From Thalassobaculum fulvum (GTDB lineage: Bacteria > Pseudomonadota > Alphaproteobacteria > Thalassobaculales > Thalassobaculaceae): DNA of 64,000 nt. Within the stretch, counting starts at the first letter, position 1; every line of letters begins with the position of its first letter. The position numbers and the translations under genes are program-made. The notes below the pieces were generated by a model, which was not told where the DNA came from, did no database searches, and was given only the letters and a program-made list of their open reading frames with translations. This document shows, piece by piece, positions 26,619 to 34,547 of this stretch. The stretch lies in the NCBI RefSeq assembly GCF_014652915.1, contig NZ_BMZS01000001.1:510779-574778 (forward strand), read 5' to 3'.

Positions 26619-27494
26619 CTAGGTCACAGGGGTCGACCGGCCGGCGATCTCCACCAGGGCGTCGATCATCGGGTCGATGACCGCGGTGTCGCGGTCGGCC
26701 GGGTACACCAGCCAGGCCGGCAGCACGAACTCCGGCGCGTCCGCCGCCAGGCGCAGCCGGCCGTCGGCCACCAGCGGCGCCACGGTGCGCCACGGGAAGT
26801 AGCCGGAGCCGCCGCACGCCAGGATGTGCCGGAGCCCGAGCCAGCCGACGTTCACCGACAGCGCCGGCCCCTCCATGTCCGGATAGCGGGCGCTGTGCTG
26901 GGCATAGAACTCGGGGCCCCAGTCGACGTAGACGTAGTCGCGGCCCGGGCCGGTGTCTTCGCCGCTGCCGTCGGTGCTGCCGTCGGCGGTCTCGACCCGC
27001 ACCAGCCGCTCGTCGACCAGCGGCCGCAGCTCCAGGTTCGGGCGGCGCTGCGGCGTGTACATGACGGCGAGGTCGATCCGGCCGTCGATCAGCCCCTGCA
27101 TCAGGTCCGGCTCGAAGCCGATCTCGGCCCGGATCGAGACGTCCGGCAGGTCGCGGCGCAGCCCCGCCAGCCAGGCCATGAGCAGCCCGTCCCACAGGCC
27201 GATGCGGCCGCCCAGCACCACGCTGGCGCGCGAGCCGCGCGGCAGCCCGACGTCGTGGCGGGCCTGCTCGACGGTGCGGACCAGCATGGCGGCGTGCCGC
27301 TGGAACCGGCGGCCGGCGTCGGTCAGCACCGCACCCGCCTTGTTCCGGTTGAACAGCGGCGAGCCGAGGATCTGCTCGAGCGACCGGATCCGCGTGCTGA
27401 CGGTCGACTGGGTGACGTGCAGGCGCTCGGCGGCGGCGACGAAGCTGCCGGCCGACGCCACGGCCAGGAAGGTGCGGGCCAGCTCGGTGTCCAT
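26619..27494 (-). CDS. LysR-family transcriptional regulator
   Basis: 291 aa. The N-terminal winged helix-turn-helix includes 'SFVAAAERLHVTQSTVSTRI'; the C-terminal ~200 residues form the periplasmic-binding-like effector domain. ATG 27494 gives the common family start 'MDTELARTFLAV'; ATG 27506 is possible but abuts the predicted operator. It reads toward the FAH-family gene and diverges from a small hypothetical gene. An acidic Ser/Gly-rich insertion ('DGSTDGSGEDTGPG') in the effector domain is unusual. Confidence 0.92.
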   Translation of the reverse strand: MDTELARTFLAVASAGSFVAAAERLHVTQSTVSTRIRSLEQILGSPLFNRNKAGAVLTDAGRRFQRHAAMLVRTVEQARHDVGLPRGSRASVVLGGRIGLWDGLLMAWLAGLRRDLPDVSIRAEIGFEPDLMQGLIDGRIDLAVMYTPQRRPNLELRPLVDERLVRVETADGSTDGSGEDTGPGRDYVYVDWGPEFYAQHSARYPDMEGPALSVNVGWLGLRHILACGGSGYFPWRTVAPLVADGRLRLAADAPEFVLPAWLVYPADRDTAVIDPMIDALVEIAGRSTPVT

Positions 27495-27506
27495 GGCATC
27501 GCCCAT

Positions 27507-27525
27507 ATATCGAACAGGTCGATAT
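27507..27525. promoter_or_regulatory. Inverted repeat, likely LysR binding site
   Basis: ATATCG - AACAGGT - CGATAT: perfect 6-base arms with a 7-base spacer in an AT-rich stretch just upstream of the LysR gene. It fits the T-N11-A box that LysR proteins bind in divergent promoters. Confidence 0.6.
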
Positions 27526-27627
27526 TATAAGTGAATATCTTTCGTTATGCGAATGCGAAGTCCGGTCGCATAGTGTCCCTCGACAGTTCCGATGCGGCAG
27601 CCCAGGGGGGCGCCGCGGGAGGCAGCC

Positions 27628-27936
27628 ATGCGAGTCGACGTTCCGCCTGCCGAGGTCATCCGCGAGTCGTTCTGGACCGGCGGCGCGCTCGACCGGCGCG
27701 GCACCGGCCTGCAGCGTCTGGCCGACTGCATCGGCCGGGTTCGGCCGCTGATCGCCCGGACCGGGCGCGACTACGACGACCGCTGCCTGATGTGGGCGCT
27801 GACCGCGATCGCCATGCACCTGGCCGTGGAGTCCGGGGCGACCGGCCCGCTGGCCGCGATGTTCCGCAGCAACGCCCGGCTGCTCGACCTGGCCGGCCAG
27901 GCGGGAGACCGGCCGTATGCGGGGCCGGATGCCTGA
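27628..27936 (+). CDS. Small hypothetical protein
   Basis: 102 aa, mostly helical, soluble, with no motif I know ('YDDRCLMWALTAIAMHLAVE'). ATG 27628 is preceded by 'gggaggcagcc'; an ATG 36 bases upstream is in frame. It sits 31 bp before the 5-formyl-THF cyclo-ligase gene in the same direction, so it may be in one operon with it and divergent from the LysR gene. Confidence 0.65.
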   Translation: MRVDVPPAEVIRESFWTGGALDRRGTGLQRLADCIGRVRPLIARTGRDYDDRCLMWALTAIAMHLAVESGATGPLAAMFRSNARLLDLAGQAGDRPYAGPDA

Positions 27937-27967
27937 CGCCAGGGTGCCCGATGCCAGGGAGGATAGG

Positions 27968-28630
27968 ATGGATCTCGCCTCGCCGCCGTGCTTCGCCCAC
28001 GAGCTGACCGAGACGCCGGACGGCTTCGTCGCGACGGACCCGGAGGCCGCCCGCGACGTGCGGCGCTGGCGCAAGGCCGAACGGCAGCGCCTGGTCGCGC
28101 TGCGGCGCGCCCTGCCGGCGGCCGAGCGGCGGCGGGTGGCGGCGGCGGTGGCGGTCGAGCTGGACCGGATCGTCGCGGCGGTCGGCGCCGCGGTGATCGG
28201 GGTGTACTGGCCGATGCGCGGGGAACTCGACCTGACGGGCTGGATGCGGCGCCTGGACGGACAGGGCAGGCGGGTCGCGCTGCCGGTGGTCGAGCGGGCG
28301 GCCCGGCCGCTGGCGTTCCGGGGCTGGTGGCCGGGCTGCCCGATGCTGCGCGGGGTCTGGGACATCCCGGTGCCGGCCGACGGCCCGCCGCTGGTGCCCG
28401 ACCTGCTGGTGGTGCCGCTGGTCGGCGTCGACGACGACTGCTACCGCCTGGGAAACGGCGGCGGCTATTACGACCGGACCCTGGCGGCCGCCTCGCCCCG
28501 GCCGATGGCGGTCGGCGTCGGCCATCCCGCCGCCGGCATCCCGACGATCTACCCGCAGCCGCACGACATCCCGATGGACGCGGTGGTGACCGGCGAGGGC
28601 CGGGTGCGGTTCCGGGGGACCGGGGCATGA
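27968..28630 (+). CDS. 5-formyltetrahydrofolate cyclo-ligase family protein
   Basis: 220 aa. The family converts 5-formyl-THF to 5,10-methenyl-THF with ATP, recovering stalled folate. The hallmark 'GNGGGYYDRTL' near residue 160 and 'YWPMRGELDLTGWM' are present. An N-terminal extension of ~30 residues precedes the usual 'RRWRKAERQRLVALR' start of the fold. ATG 27968 follows 'gccagggaggat'. The stop overlaps the PAS gene start (ATGA), so the two are coupled. Confidence 0.88.
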   Translation: MDLASPPCFAHELTETPDGFVATDPEAARDVRRWRKAERQRLVALRRALPAAERRRVAAAVAVELDRIVAAVGAAVIGVYWPMRGELDLTGWMRRLDGQGRRVALPVVERAARPLAFRGWWPGCPMLRGVWDIPVPADGPPLVPDLLVVPLVGVDDDCYRLGNGGGYYDRTLAAASPRPMAVGVGHPAAGIPTIYPQPHDIPMDAVVTGEGRVRFRGTGA

Positions 28631-29184
28631 GCCCGGAGGACCTGCCCGCCGGCGTTCCCGAGGGCCTGCTGCAGGCGCTGCCGGACGCGGTGGTGGTGTC
28701 CGACGCCGACGGCCGGATCCGGTTCTGGAACCCGGCGGCCGAGCGGGTGTTCGGCTTCGCCGCCGCCGAGGCGCTGGGCGCGAGCCTGGACCTCATCATC
28801 CCGGAGCGGCTGCGCGCCCGGCACTGGGCCGGCTATGCCGAGGTCATGGCGAGCGGGCACAGCCGCTACGGCGCCGGCGACCTGCTCTCGGTGCCGGCGC
28901 TCCGCAAGGACGGCGCGCGGATCTCGGTGCAGTTCTCGGTCGCCCTGCTGCGCGACGCCGACGGACGGCCGTGCGGCGTCGCCGCCGTCATGCGCGACGT
29001 GACCGCCGAGTTCGAGAAGCGCCGCGCGCTCGAGCGCGAGGTCGCCGAGCTGCGGGCCGAGCTGCGAGAGGCCGCCGACGGCCCGCGCGCCGCCCTGGGG
29101 TGCCCCGGGCACTGGCAGCGCCGGTTCGGGCCGCCCGGCGGCAGCCGCACGCCCGGCCCGGCCTGGCTGCCGCGGGCCGAATAG
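28627..29184 (+). CDS. PAS-domain protein
   Basis: 185 aa with one PAS domain at ~15-130 ('DAVVVSDADGRIRFWNPAAE', 'RVFGFAAAEALG', 'AVMRDVTAEFEKRRALEREV') followed by a short coiled coil and a Pro/Gly-rich tail. No output domain (kinase, GGDEF, HTH) is attached, so it is a stand-alone sensor or a partner for one. The ATG overlaps the stop of the folate gene by 4 bases. Confidence 0.85.
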   Translation: MSPEDLPAGVPEGLLQALPDAVVVSDADGRIRFWNPAAERVFGFAAAEALGASLDLIIPERLRARHWAGYAEVMASGHSRYGAGDLLSVPALRKDGARISVQFSVALLRDADGRPCGVAAVMRDVTAEFEKRRALEREVAELRAELREAADGPRAALGCPGHWQRRFGPPGGSRTPGPAWLPRAE

Positions 29185-29207
29185 CGGGGCGGGCAGCGGG
29201 AGCCGGC

Positions 29208-30014
29208 TCAGCCGGGCAGGCCGCGCTCGAACAGCATGCCGAACTCGGGCTGCGGGTCGTCGATGCCGGCCAGCCGCAGGCAGTGCCAGGCCATCGCCAG
29301 GTTGCTCGACAGCAGCGGCTTGCCGGTGACGGCCTCGACCTCGCGGGCGATCGGCGCCACCTCCAGGCTGGTGCACGACACGAACACCCCGTCGACGCCC
29401 GGTGCCCGGGCGGCGGCGATCGCGGCGTCGCGGATCGATTCCCTGGAGATCCGGGCGGCCTCGCGGTCGTCGGTGCGCATGAAGGTGCCCATCGCCGCCA
29501 CCCCGACGCCGCGGCCCTCGAAGTACCTGCGCAGGTTGGCGTTGATGTCCGGGCTGTACGGGGTCAGCACGGCGATCCGGCGCATGCCGAGCGTGCGGAA
29601 CGCCGCCAGCGCGGCGGTGACCGGGTTGGTGTACTTCGCTTCCGGCCGGACCTTGCGCAGCTCCTCGAACACGCCCTCCTCGCCGATCACCATCGAGGCC
29701 GAGGTGCAGCCGAACGCGACCACGCTGAGCGGGATGCTCGGCAGGATCAGGTCGGCGGTCGGCGCCAGGTGCGCCTTCATGGCGTACAGGTTCTCGGGCG
29801 TGACCTCGTTGGCCATCGGGATCCGGGCCCCGAAGAACGCCACGCCGGGCTGCCGGATGATGGCGCGGAACTCGTGCTCGACGGTCTGGTCGGTGGCCAG
29901 CACCACCAGCCCGATGGCGGCCCGGCTGTAGATCCCCGGCGACAGGGTCGAGGGCAGCACGCCGAGGTCGATGCAATCGGAGCGGGCGGTTTCGGCGGCG
30001 AGGGCGGTGCTCAT
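29208..30014 (-). CDS. Maleate isomerase/Asp-Glu racemase superfamily enzyme
   Basis: 268 aa. The superfamily uses two Cys: here 'VAFGCTSASMVIG' and 'GVFVSCTSLEV' both keep them. 'AVLTPYSPDINANLRRYF' and 'SSNLAMAWHCLRLAG' match the maleate cis-trans isomerase, arylmalonate decarboxylase and EutA group. Which reaction it catalyses is open; maleate or a ring-cleavage product isomerisation is most likely. Monocistronic on the minus strand, next to the low-GC patch. Confidence 0.82.
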   Translation of the reverse strand: MSTALAAETARSDCIDLGVLPSTLSPGIYSRAAIGLVVLATDQTVEHEFRAIIRQPGVAFFGARIPMANEVTPENLYAMKAHLAPTADLILPSIPLSVVAFGCTSASMVIGEEGVFEELRKVRPEAKYTNPVTAALAAFRTLGMRRIAVLTPYSPDINANLRRYFEGRGVGVAAMGTFMRTDDREAARISRESIRDAAIAAARAPGVDGVFVSCTSLEVAPIAREVEAVTGKPLLSSNLAMAWHCLRLAGIDDPQPEFGMLFERGLPG

Positions 30015-30139
30015 GGCGGGCCTCCCGGGTGGATCGAAGCGGGAAGCTTACGCGCGGGGGATGGGGCGGGCCACTGGTTTGGTCGGGGCTGATGCTGCCA
30101 GTCCAGACGGCCAGAATGCGCCTGAGTGATTGCTCCGAT

Positions 30140-31006
30140 CTAACGAAGTTCACTAAACGGAATCTGTCCCAACTTTTCGTCTGGAGATCGGCGAGGAAAT
30201 GCGGTAAAGCCCGGCCGTTTCACGTTTCTTCGTGTCGAATCATAATAAACTGACATTATGCCAGACATTAACATTTGAAATCCGAAATGTTGTTCGTCAC
30301 TATTGAATTTAAAATACAAGTAATTCGCGCTATCATTCTTGTTCTTTCTGGGGCGCTTTTTGAATATTGCCCACTGTGATAGGTCGCTGATTAATCCGAT
30401 TAGGTCGTCAAATTTGGACAGAGACGCATAGCAGTCTTCCGTTTTTTCAAATATCCACTTCTCTGTCGGGATGGAGGTTTTCTCGATCTCGCAAGATGTT
30501 GCGACCAGAGCGAGGAACGGTCCCCGCACGCGCTCATTGCCTTTCTTGTCCGACCGACATATTTCCGAAGCATCTCTAAGCGCAGCACACTCCGTGCTGA
30601 TATCGGCATCTCGGAGCGTCTTCTTCACGGAAATGATCGCGACGACGCCCTCCGGCGGAACGATGACGCTGTCCCCAAATCTTTGGAACACCGGGAATGT
30701 TCCAGTATCATATACGATGATATCAAGTTGGGTGGAGTGCCGGTCTTCGTCACCTGATCGAGACCGGTTACTCAAATCCGTCTTTACAGCTGGGCGCAAG
30801 ATGAAACCAGTTAAGACCTCAAGGTCTTTGGGGAGGTACTTGCGTAGGTACGTTCGTACGAGGTCTTCGACGTAACGTCCATCTTCGCCACGGTGTGCTG
30901 CTCCTCGCGTTCTTGCGTTTGGGAGCAGTATCTCAAACTGCCGGTGCGCTGCGAGCAGCGCGCTGACCTCGTGGCTCCAGTAGTCCCTTAGTCGCTCACC
31001 GTCCAT
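30140..31006 (-). CDS. DUF6602-like putative nuclease-fold protein (low GC)
   Basis: 288 aa. The first ~140 residues resemble the DUF6602 restriction-endonuclease-like core: 'HRGEDGRYVEDLVRTYL' (Glu47), 'STQLDIIVYD' (Asp95) and 'PPEGVVAIISVKKTL'. In relatives I know the last segment reads 'xIEVKS'; here Ser126 replaces the Glu of the ExK pair, so catalysis may be lost or changed. Base use is unlike the neighbours: bases 30301-30360 have only 20 G+C of 60. The gene is probably acquired, and a defence-related role is a guess. A truncated reading frame overlaps its start. Confidence 0.65.
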   Translation of the reverse strand: MDGERLRDYWSHEVSALLAAHRQFEILLPNARTRGAAHRGEDGRYVEDLVRTYLRKYLPKDLEVLTGFILRPAVKTDLSNRSRSGDEDRHSTQLDIIVYDTGTFPVFQRFGDSVIVPPEGVVAIISVKKTLRDADISTECAALRDASEICRSDKKGNERVRGPFLALVATSCEIEKTSIPTEKWIFEKTEDCYASLSKFDDLIGLISDLSQWAIFKKRPRKNKNDSANYLYFKFNSDEQHFGFQMLMSGIMSVYYDSTRRNVKRPGFTAFPRRSPDEKLGQIPFSELR

Positions 31007-31205
31007 GGGTCCATATTACTCCAATGCTCGCGATGACGTTTAGGTTGAATGCAGTCTCGATAGTCCCGTTGTGACGAAGATCAGTAGACCGCACGCAGAA
31101 GTTTCCATTGTCATCCAGTTTCGGTGAAAAACTCAGAATGCGTACCTGCGGATACGTTTGCTCCGCTGGTTGATCGGGACCGCATCCTTCAATGACCGCT
31201 CCAGG
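30996..31205 (-). pseudogene. 3' end of a truncated gene upstream of the DUF6602-like gene
   Basis: A minus-strand frame of 69 codons has protein-like composition ('YPQVRILSFSPKLDDNGNF', 'CVRSTDLRHNGTIETAF', 'NLNVIASIGVIWTHGR') and stops 11 bases inside the DUF6602-like gene, the overlap seen in translated operons. It has no ATG, GTG or TTG in its first half and is open up to the edge of the high-GC flank. I read it as the C-terminus of a partner gene whose 5' part was deleted. No family recognised. Confidence 0.45.
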
Positions 31206-31244
31206 TCAACCTTACCACACCCACCTCCCACCATTCCCCACCCC

Positions 31245-32486
31245 CTACACCGTCATCCCGTCGAGCGGGATCGCCGGCGTGCGGCCGGCGATCAGGTCGG
31301 CGGTGATGCGGGCCGAGGCGTGCGACATGGTCCAGCCCATGTGGCCGTGGCCGCCGTTGATCCAGAGGTTGCGGTACTTGCGCCGGCCGAAGCGCGGCGT
31401 GCCCTCCGGGGTCATCGGCCGCAGGCCGGCCCAGCCCTCGGCGCGCTGGTAGTCGGCGCCGTCCGGGTACAGCTCGCGGATCACGCCCAGCATGAAGCTG
31501 AAGTCCTGCGGCTTGTGGCTGGTGTCGTAGCCGGCGAACTCGGCGGTCGCGGTCACCCGCACCCGGTCGCCGAACCGCGAGATCGCGACCAGGTTGTCCT
31601 CGTCGACCGAGCCGACGGTCGGGCCGGCGCCGTGGTTGCCGACCGGGATGGTCAGCGAGTAGCCCTTGATCGGGTAGACCGCCAGCGGGATGCCGAGCCG
31701 GCGGGCGTGGATCGGGCTGTGGTTGCCGAGCGCCAGCACATAGGCGTCGGCGGTCAGCCGCCCGGCCGAGGTCTCGACCCCGGAAATGCCGTCGCCGTCG
31801 GCGTCGATCCGGACGATCTCGGTGCCGAGGTGGAACTCCGCGCCCATCCCCCGGCACACTTCCGCGAGGGCCTTGGTGAACTTGCCGCAGTCGCCGGTCT
31901 CGTCGGTCGGGCAGTAGATGCCGCCGGCGATCTTCTCACGGGCGGCCGCGAGCGACGGCTCCAGCTTCATCACGCCGTCGCGGTCCAGCACCTCGGTCTC
32001 CTGGCCGTCGTCGGACAGGATCCGCATGTGCTCGACCCCGGCCGCCAGCCGCTCCTCCGAGCGGTAGAAGTACAGGATGCCGCGGGTGTTGCGGTCGTAG
32101 TCGATGGCGGCGTCGGCGAGCGTCTCGTGCAGCACCGCCTGCGAGTACAGGCAGAGCCGGTGCTTGCGCAGGGTGTTCACGCGCGCCCGCTCGGCCGTGC
32201 ACTGGGCCAGGAACTTGAGCGACCACGACCACAGGCGCGGGTCGGCCGAGGGCCGGAAGCGCAGCGCCTGGTCCTTCAGGAACAGCGACTTCAGCAGGAT
32301 CATCGGGGCGCGCGGCGACGACCACACGAAGGAATGGCCGGGCGCGATCATCCCGGCATTGCCCCAGCTGGTCTCGTCGCCGACCGCGGCGTTGCGCTCG
32401 ACCAGCGCCACCTCGTGGCCGTCCTTCAGAAGCTGATAGGCCGTGGTGACCCCGACCACGCCGCCGCCCAGAACCAGGATCCGCAT
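31245..32486 (-). CDS. dadA: D-amino-acid dehydrogenase (FAD oxidoreductase)
   Basis: 413 aa. The FAD site 'LVLGGGVVGVTTAYQLLKDG' lies at the N-terminus, and 'GSVDEDNLVAISRFGDRVRV', 'GLRPMTPEGTPRFGRRKYRN' and 'INGGHGHMGWTMSHASARI' match DadA-type dehydrogenases. These oxidise D-amino acids to 2-oxo acids, passing electrons to the respiratory chain. Start ATG 32486 with 'ggaggggagaat' before it. No racemase lies next to it. It may be transcribed after the shikimate dehydrogenase-like gene. Confidence 0.9.
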   Translation of the reverse strand: MRILVLGGGVVGVTTAYQLLKDGHEVALVERNAAVGDETSWGNAGMIAPGHSFVWSSPRAPMILLKSLFLKDQALRFRPSADPRLWSWSLKFLAQCTAERARVNTLRKHRLCLYSQAVLHETLADAAIDYDRNTRGILYFYRSEERLAAGVEHMRILSDDGQETEVLDRDGVMKLEPSLAAAREKIAGGIYCPTDETGDCGKFTKALAEVCRGMGAEFHLGTEIVRIDADGDGISGVETSAGRLTADAYVLALGNHSPIHARRLGIPLAVYPIKGYSLTIPVGNHGAGPTVGSVDEDNLVAISRFGDRVRVTATAEFAGYDTSHKPQDFSFMLGVIRELYPDGADYQRAEGWAGLRPMTPEGTPRFGRRKYRNLWINGGHGHMGWTMSHASARITADLIAGRTPAIPLDGMTV

Positions 32487-32556
32487 ATTCTCCCCTCCTC
32501 CTACCGGGGCGAGCGTAGACCCGGAGCGGCGGCGGACGGAAGAGGCCGGCGGCGGT

Positions 32557-33399
32557 TCAGGCCCCCGGGGTCTTGGCGCGGATGTCGTCGATCAGCAGCG
32601 CCCGCAGCTCGGCGGTGACTTCCGGGGTCGTGCCGAACCAGTGTCGGAAGCCGTCGACCGCCTGGTGCAGCAGCATGCCGAGCCCGTCGACGGTGCGGTG
32701 CCCCCTGGCCCTGGCGGCCTTCAGCAGGCCGGTCTCCAGCGGCACGTAGACCACGTCGTGGACCACGGCGCCCGGCTTCAGCGGCGCCAGGTCGATCTCC
32801 AGCGGCGGCTTGCCGAGCATGCCGAGCGAGGTGGTGTTGACCAGCAGGTCGGCCTCCGCCAGCAGGCCGGGCAGGGCGTCCATGCCGTGCCCGCTCATGC
32901 CGCCGAAGTGCCGGGCGATGTCCTCGGCCCTCTCCGCGGTGCGATTGCACAGCGCGACCGACAGCCCGCGCTGCCTGAGCCCGTAGGCGGCGGCCCGAGC
33001 GGCGCCGCCGGCCCCCAGGATCACCGCCCGGCCGCCGGCGCGGTCCCAGCCGGGCGCCAGCTCGTCCAGGTTGCCGAGGAAGCCGGTGCAGTCGGTGTTG
33101 CCGCCGACCAGCGCGCCGTCCTGCCACCAGATGGTGTTGACCGCGCCGAGCGCGGCCGCGGCCTCGTCGATCCGGTCGAGATACTCGATGACCGCGAGCT
33201 TGTGCGGCACCGTCACGTTGCCGCCGACCCAGCCGGCCTCCCGGAAGTTCGCGAAGAACCCCGCGAGATCCTCCGGGGCGACGTCGATCGGCTGGTAGCT
33301 GCCGGCGATCCGGTAGCGCTCCAGCCAGTAGCCGTGCAGCATCGGCGAACGCGAATGGGCGATCGGATGGCCCATCACGAAGGCACGCCCGGCGGTCAT
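32557..33399 (-). CDS. aroE: Shikimate dehydrogenase-family enzyme
   Basis: 280 aa. Substrate motif 'PIAHSRSPMLHGYWLERY', catalytic Lys and context in 'NVTVPHKLAVIEYLD', Asn/Asp pair in 'GNTDCTGFLGNLDEL', NADP site 'VILGAGGAARAAAYGL' and terminal 'GLGMLLHQAVDGFRHWFG' are all present. The enzyme reduces 3-dehydroshikimate to shikimate with NADPH. It stands apart from other aro genes, so it could be a second, catabolic or quinate-type paralog. Confidence 0.88.
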   Translation of the reverse strand: MTAGRAFVMGHPIAHSRSPMLHGYWLERYRIAGSYQPIDVAPEDLAGFFANFREAGWVGGNVTVPHKLAVIEYLDRIDEAAAALGAVNTIWWQDGALVGGNTDCTGFLGNLDELAPGWDRAGGRAVILGAGGAARAAAYGLRQRGLSVALCNRTAERAEDIARHFGGMSGHGMDALPGLLAEADLLVNTTSLGMLGKPPLEIDLAPLKPGAVVHDVVYVPLETGLLKAARARGHRTVDGLGMLLHQAVDGFRHWFGTTPEVTAELRALLIDDIRAKTPGA

Positions 33400-33441
33400 G
33401 ACCCCTCCCTGCAGATCGCTCGGCCGTCCCGTGCCGGGGCG

Positions 33442-34308
33442 TCAGTTGCCGATCGGCGACAGCAGGTCCGGGTTCACCACGAGATTGCGCACGCCGTGGG
33501 CGTAGCGCTCGTCGAACGGGTTGTCGGCCAGCCAGCGGCCGACCGAGGCGATGTCGATCTTGACCACCTTGGGCCGCACGCTCCAGGTGACCTGGAAGGG
33601 CGAGCCCTTCTCGTTGTAGCCCGGGCCGGTGGTGGAGCCGGCATAGATCACCGGGGTGCCCAGGTCGGCCGGCAGGTTCGGGACCTGGTTGCGGCCGTCG
33701 ATCGTCTCGATCTTCGCCATCGTGGTGAAATCCGCGGCCTTCGGGTCGTTGACCAGAACCCCGACCACGGTCTCGACCCGCAGCTGCGGGTTGCCGATGG
33801 CGTCGCTCAGGCAGGTGCCGAGGCTGTTGCCCAGCGTTGCCTGCGCGGTGGAGTGCACGAAGTGGATCTCGATCGTGTCGCCGGGCACCAGCTCGCCGTG
33901 ACCGGTCGCGCCGACCTTGCCGTCGAACGGGGCCAGCTCGGCCTCGGTCAGCTTGCCGTCGTACCGGTAGCCGGTGCCGTAGCCCTTGCCGTCGCCGTTG
34001 CCGGCATAGGTGGTGAACTCGCCGCCCTTGTGCTCGGCGCTTTCATGGAAGTGGATGTCGCAGAGCGCCATCTCGGTCGCCTCGGGCGAGGTCGAGAAGA
34101 CGCGGGCGTTGCTGCCGGCGGTCGCAGCGAGGTCGCGCGGCGCCTGCGGGCCGAAACCGGCGCCGGCGGTCGCCGCGGCCAGTGCCGCGCGCTGGGCGGC
34201 GATGACGGCGTCCGGCACGGCCGGCCGGCCGTCCGAGGCCGCCGCGGCGGGAGAGGCGAGCGCGGCCGAAGCCAGCGCGAGCGCCAGCCAGGAAATCGAT
34301 CTGCTCAT
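33442..34308 (-). CDS. Probable delta-class carbonic anhydrase, exported
   Basis: 288 aa with a signal peptide ('LALALASAALASPAAAASDG'). The segment 'CDIHFHESAEHKGGEF' presents three His in the spacing of the Zn site of delta-class carbonic anhydrases, first described in marine diatoms, and 'IEIHFVHSTAQ' adds the usual downstream strand. 'CDIHF' and 'GTCLSDA' may form a disulfide. The protein would hydrate CO2 in the periplasm. Identification rests on motif memory, not a search. It is the first gene of a minus-strand run with aroE and dadA, without evident functional link. Confidence 0.68.
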   Translation of the reverse strand: MSRSISWLALALASAALASPAAAASDGRPAVPDAVIAAQRAALAAATAGAGFGPQAPRDLAATAGSNARVFSTSPEATEMALCDIHFHESAEHKGGEFTTYAGNGDGKGYGTGYRYDGKLTEAELAPFDGKVGATGHGELVPGDTIEIHFVHSTAQATLGNSLGTCLSDAIGNPQLRVETVVGVLVNDPKAADFTTMAKIETIDGRNQVPNLPADLGTPVIYAGSTTGPGYNEKGSPFQVTWSVRPKVVKIDIASVGRWLADNPFDERYAHGVRNLVVNPDLLSPIGN

Positions 34309-34547
34309 TTGGCGATCCTCACCGGTTTACCATCTTGCCTGACCGGTAGATTGCCCGAACTGGCAGGCCGATCAAGCGCCGTGGCCATGGCCGGCGTGTC
34401 GGTTCCGTCAGTCCTGTGGCTTGCGCTCCGCCTCCGAACCCGCATGATGGCGGCAACCGTCCGGCGACCGTGCCCGGGTGTGGCGCTCGACCGGCTGACG
34501 AACGGGGACCCCGCGCGGGCTTCCCGCCATCGAGGGAGCGCCACAGC

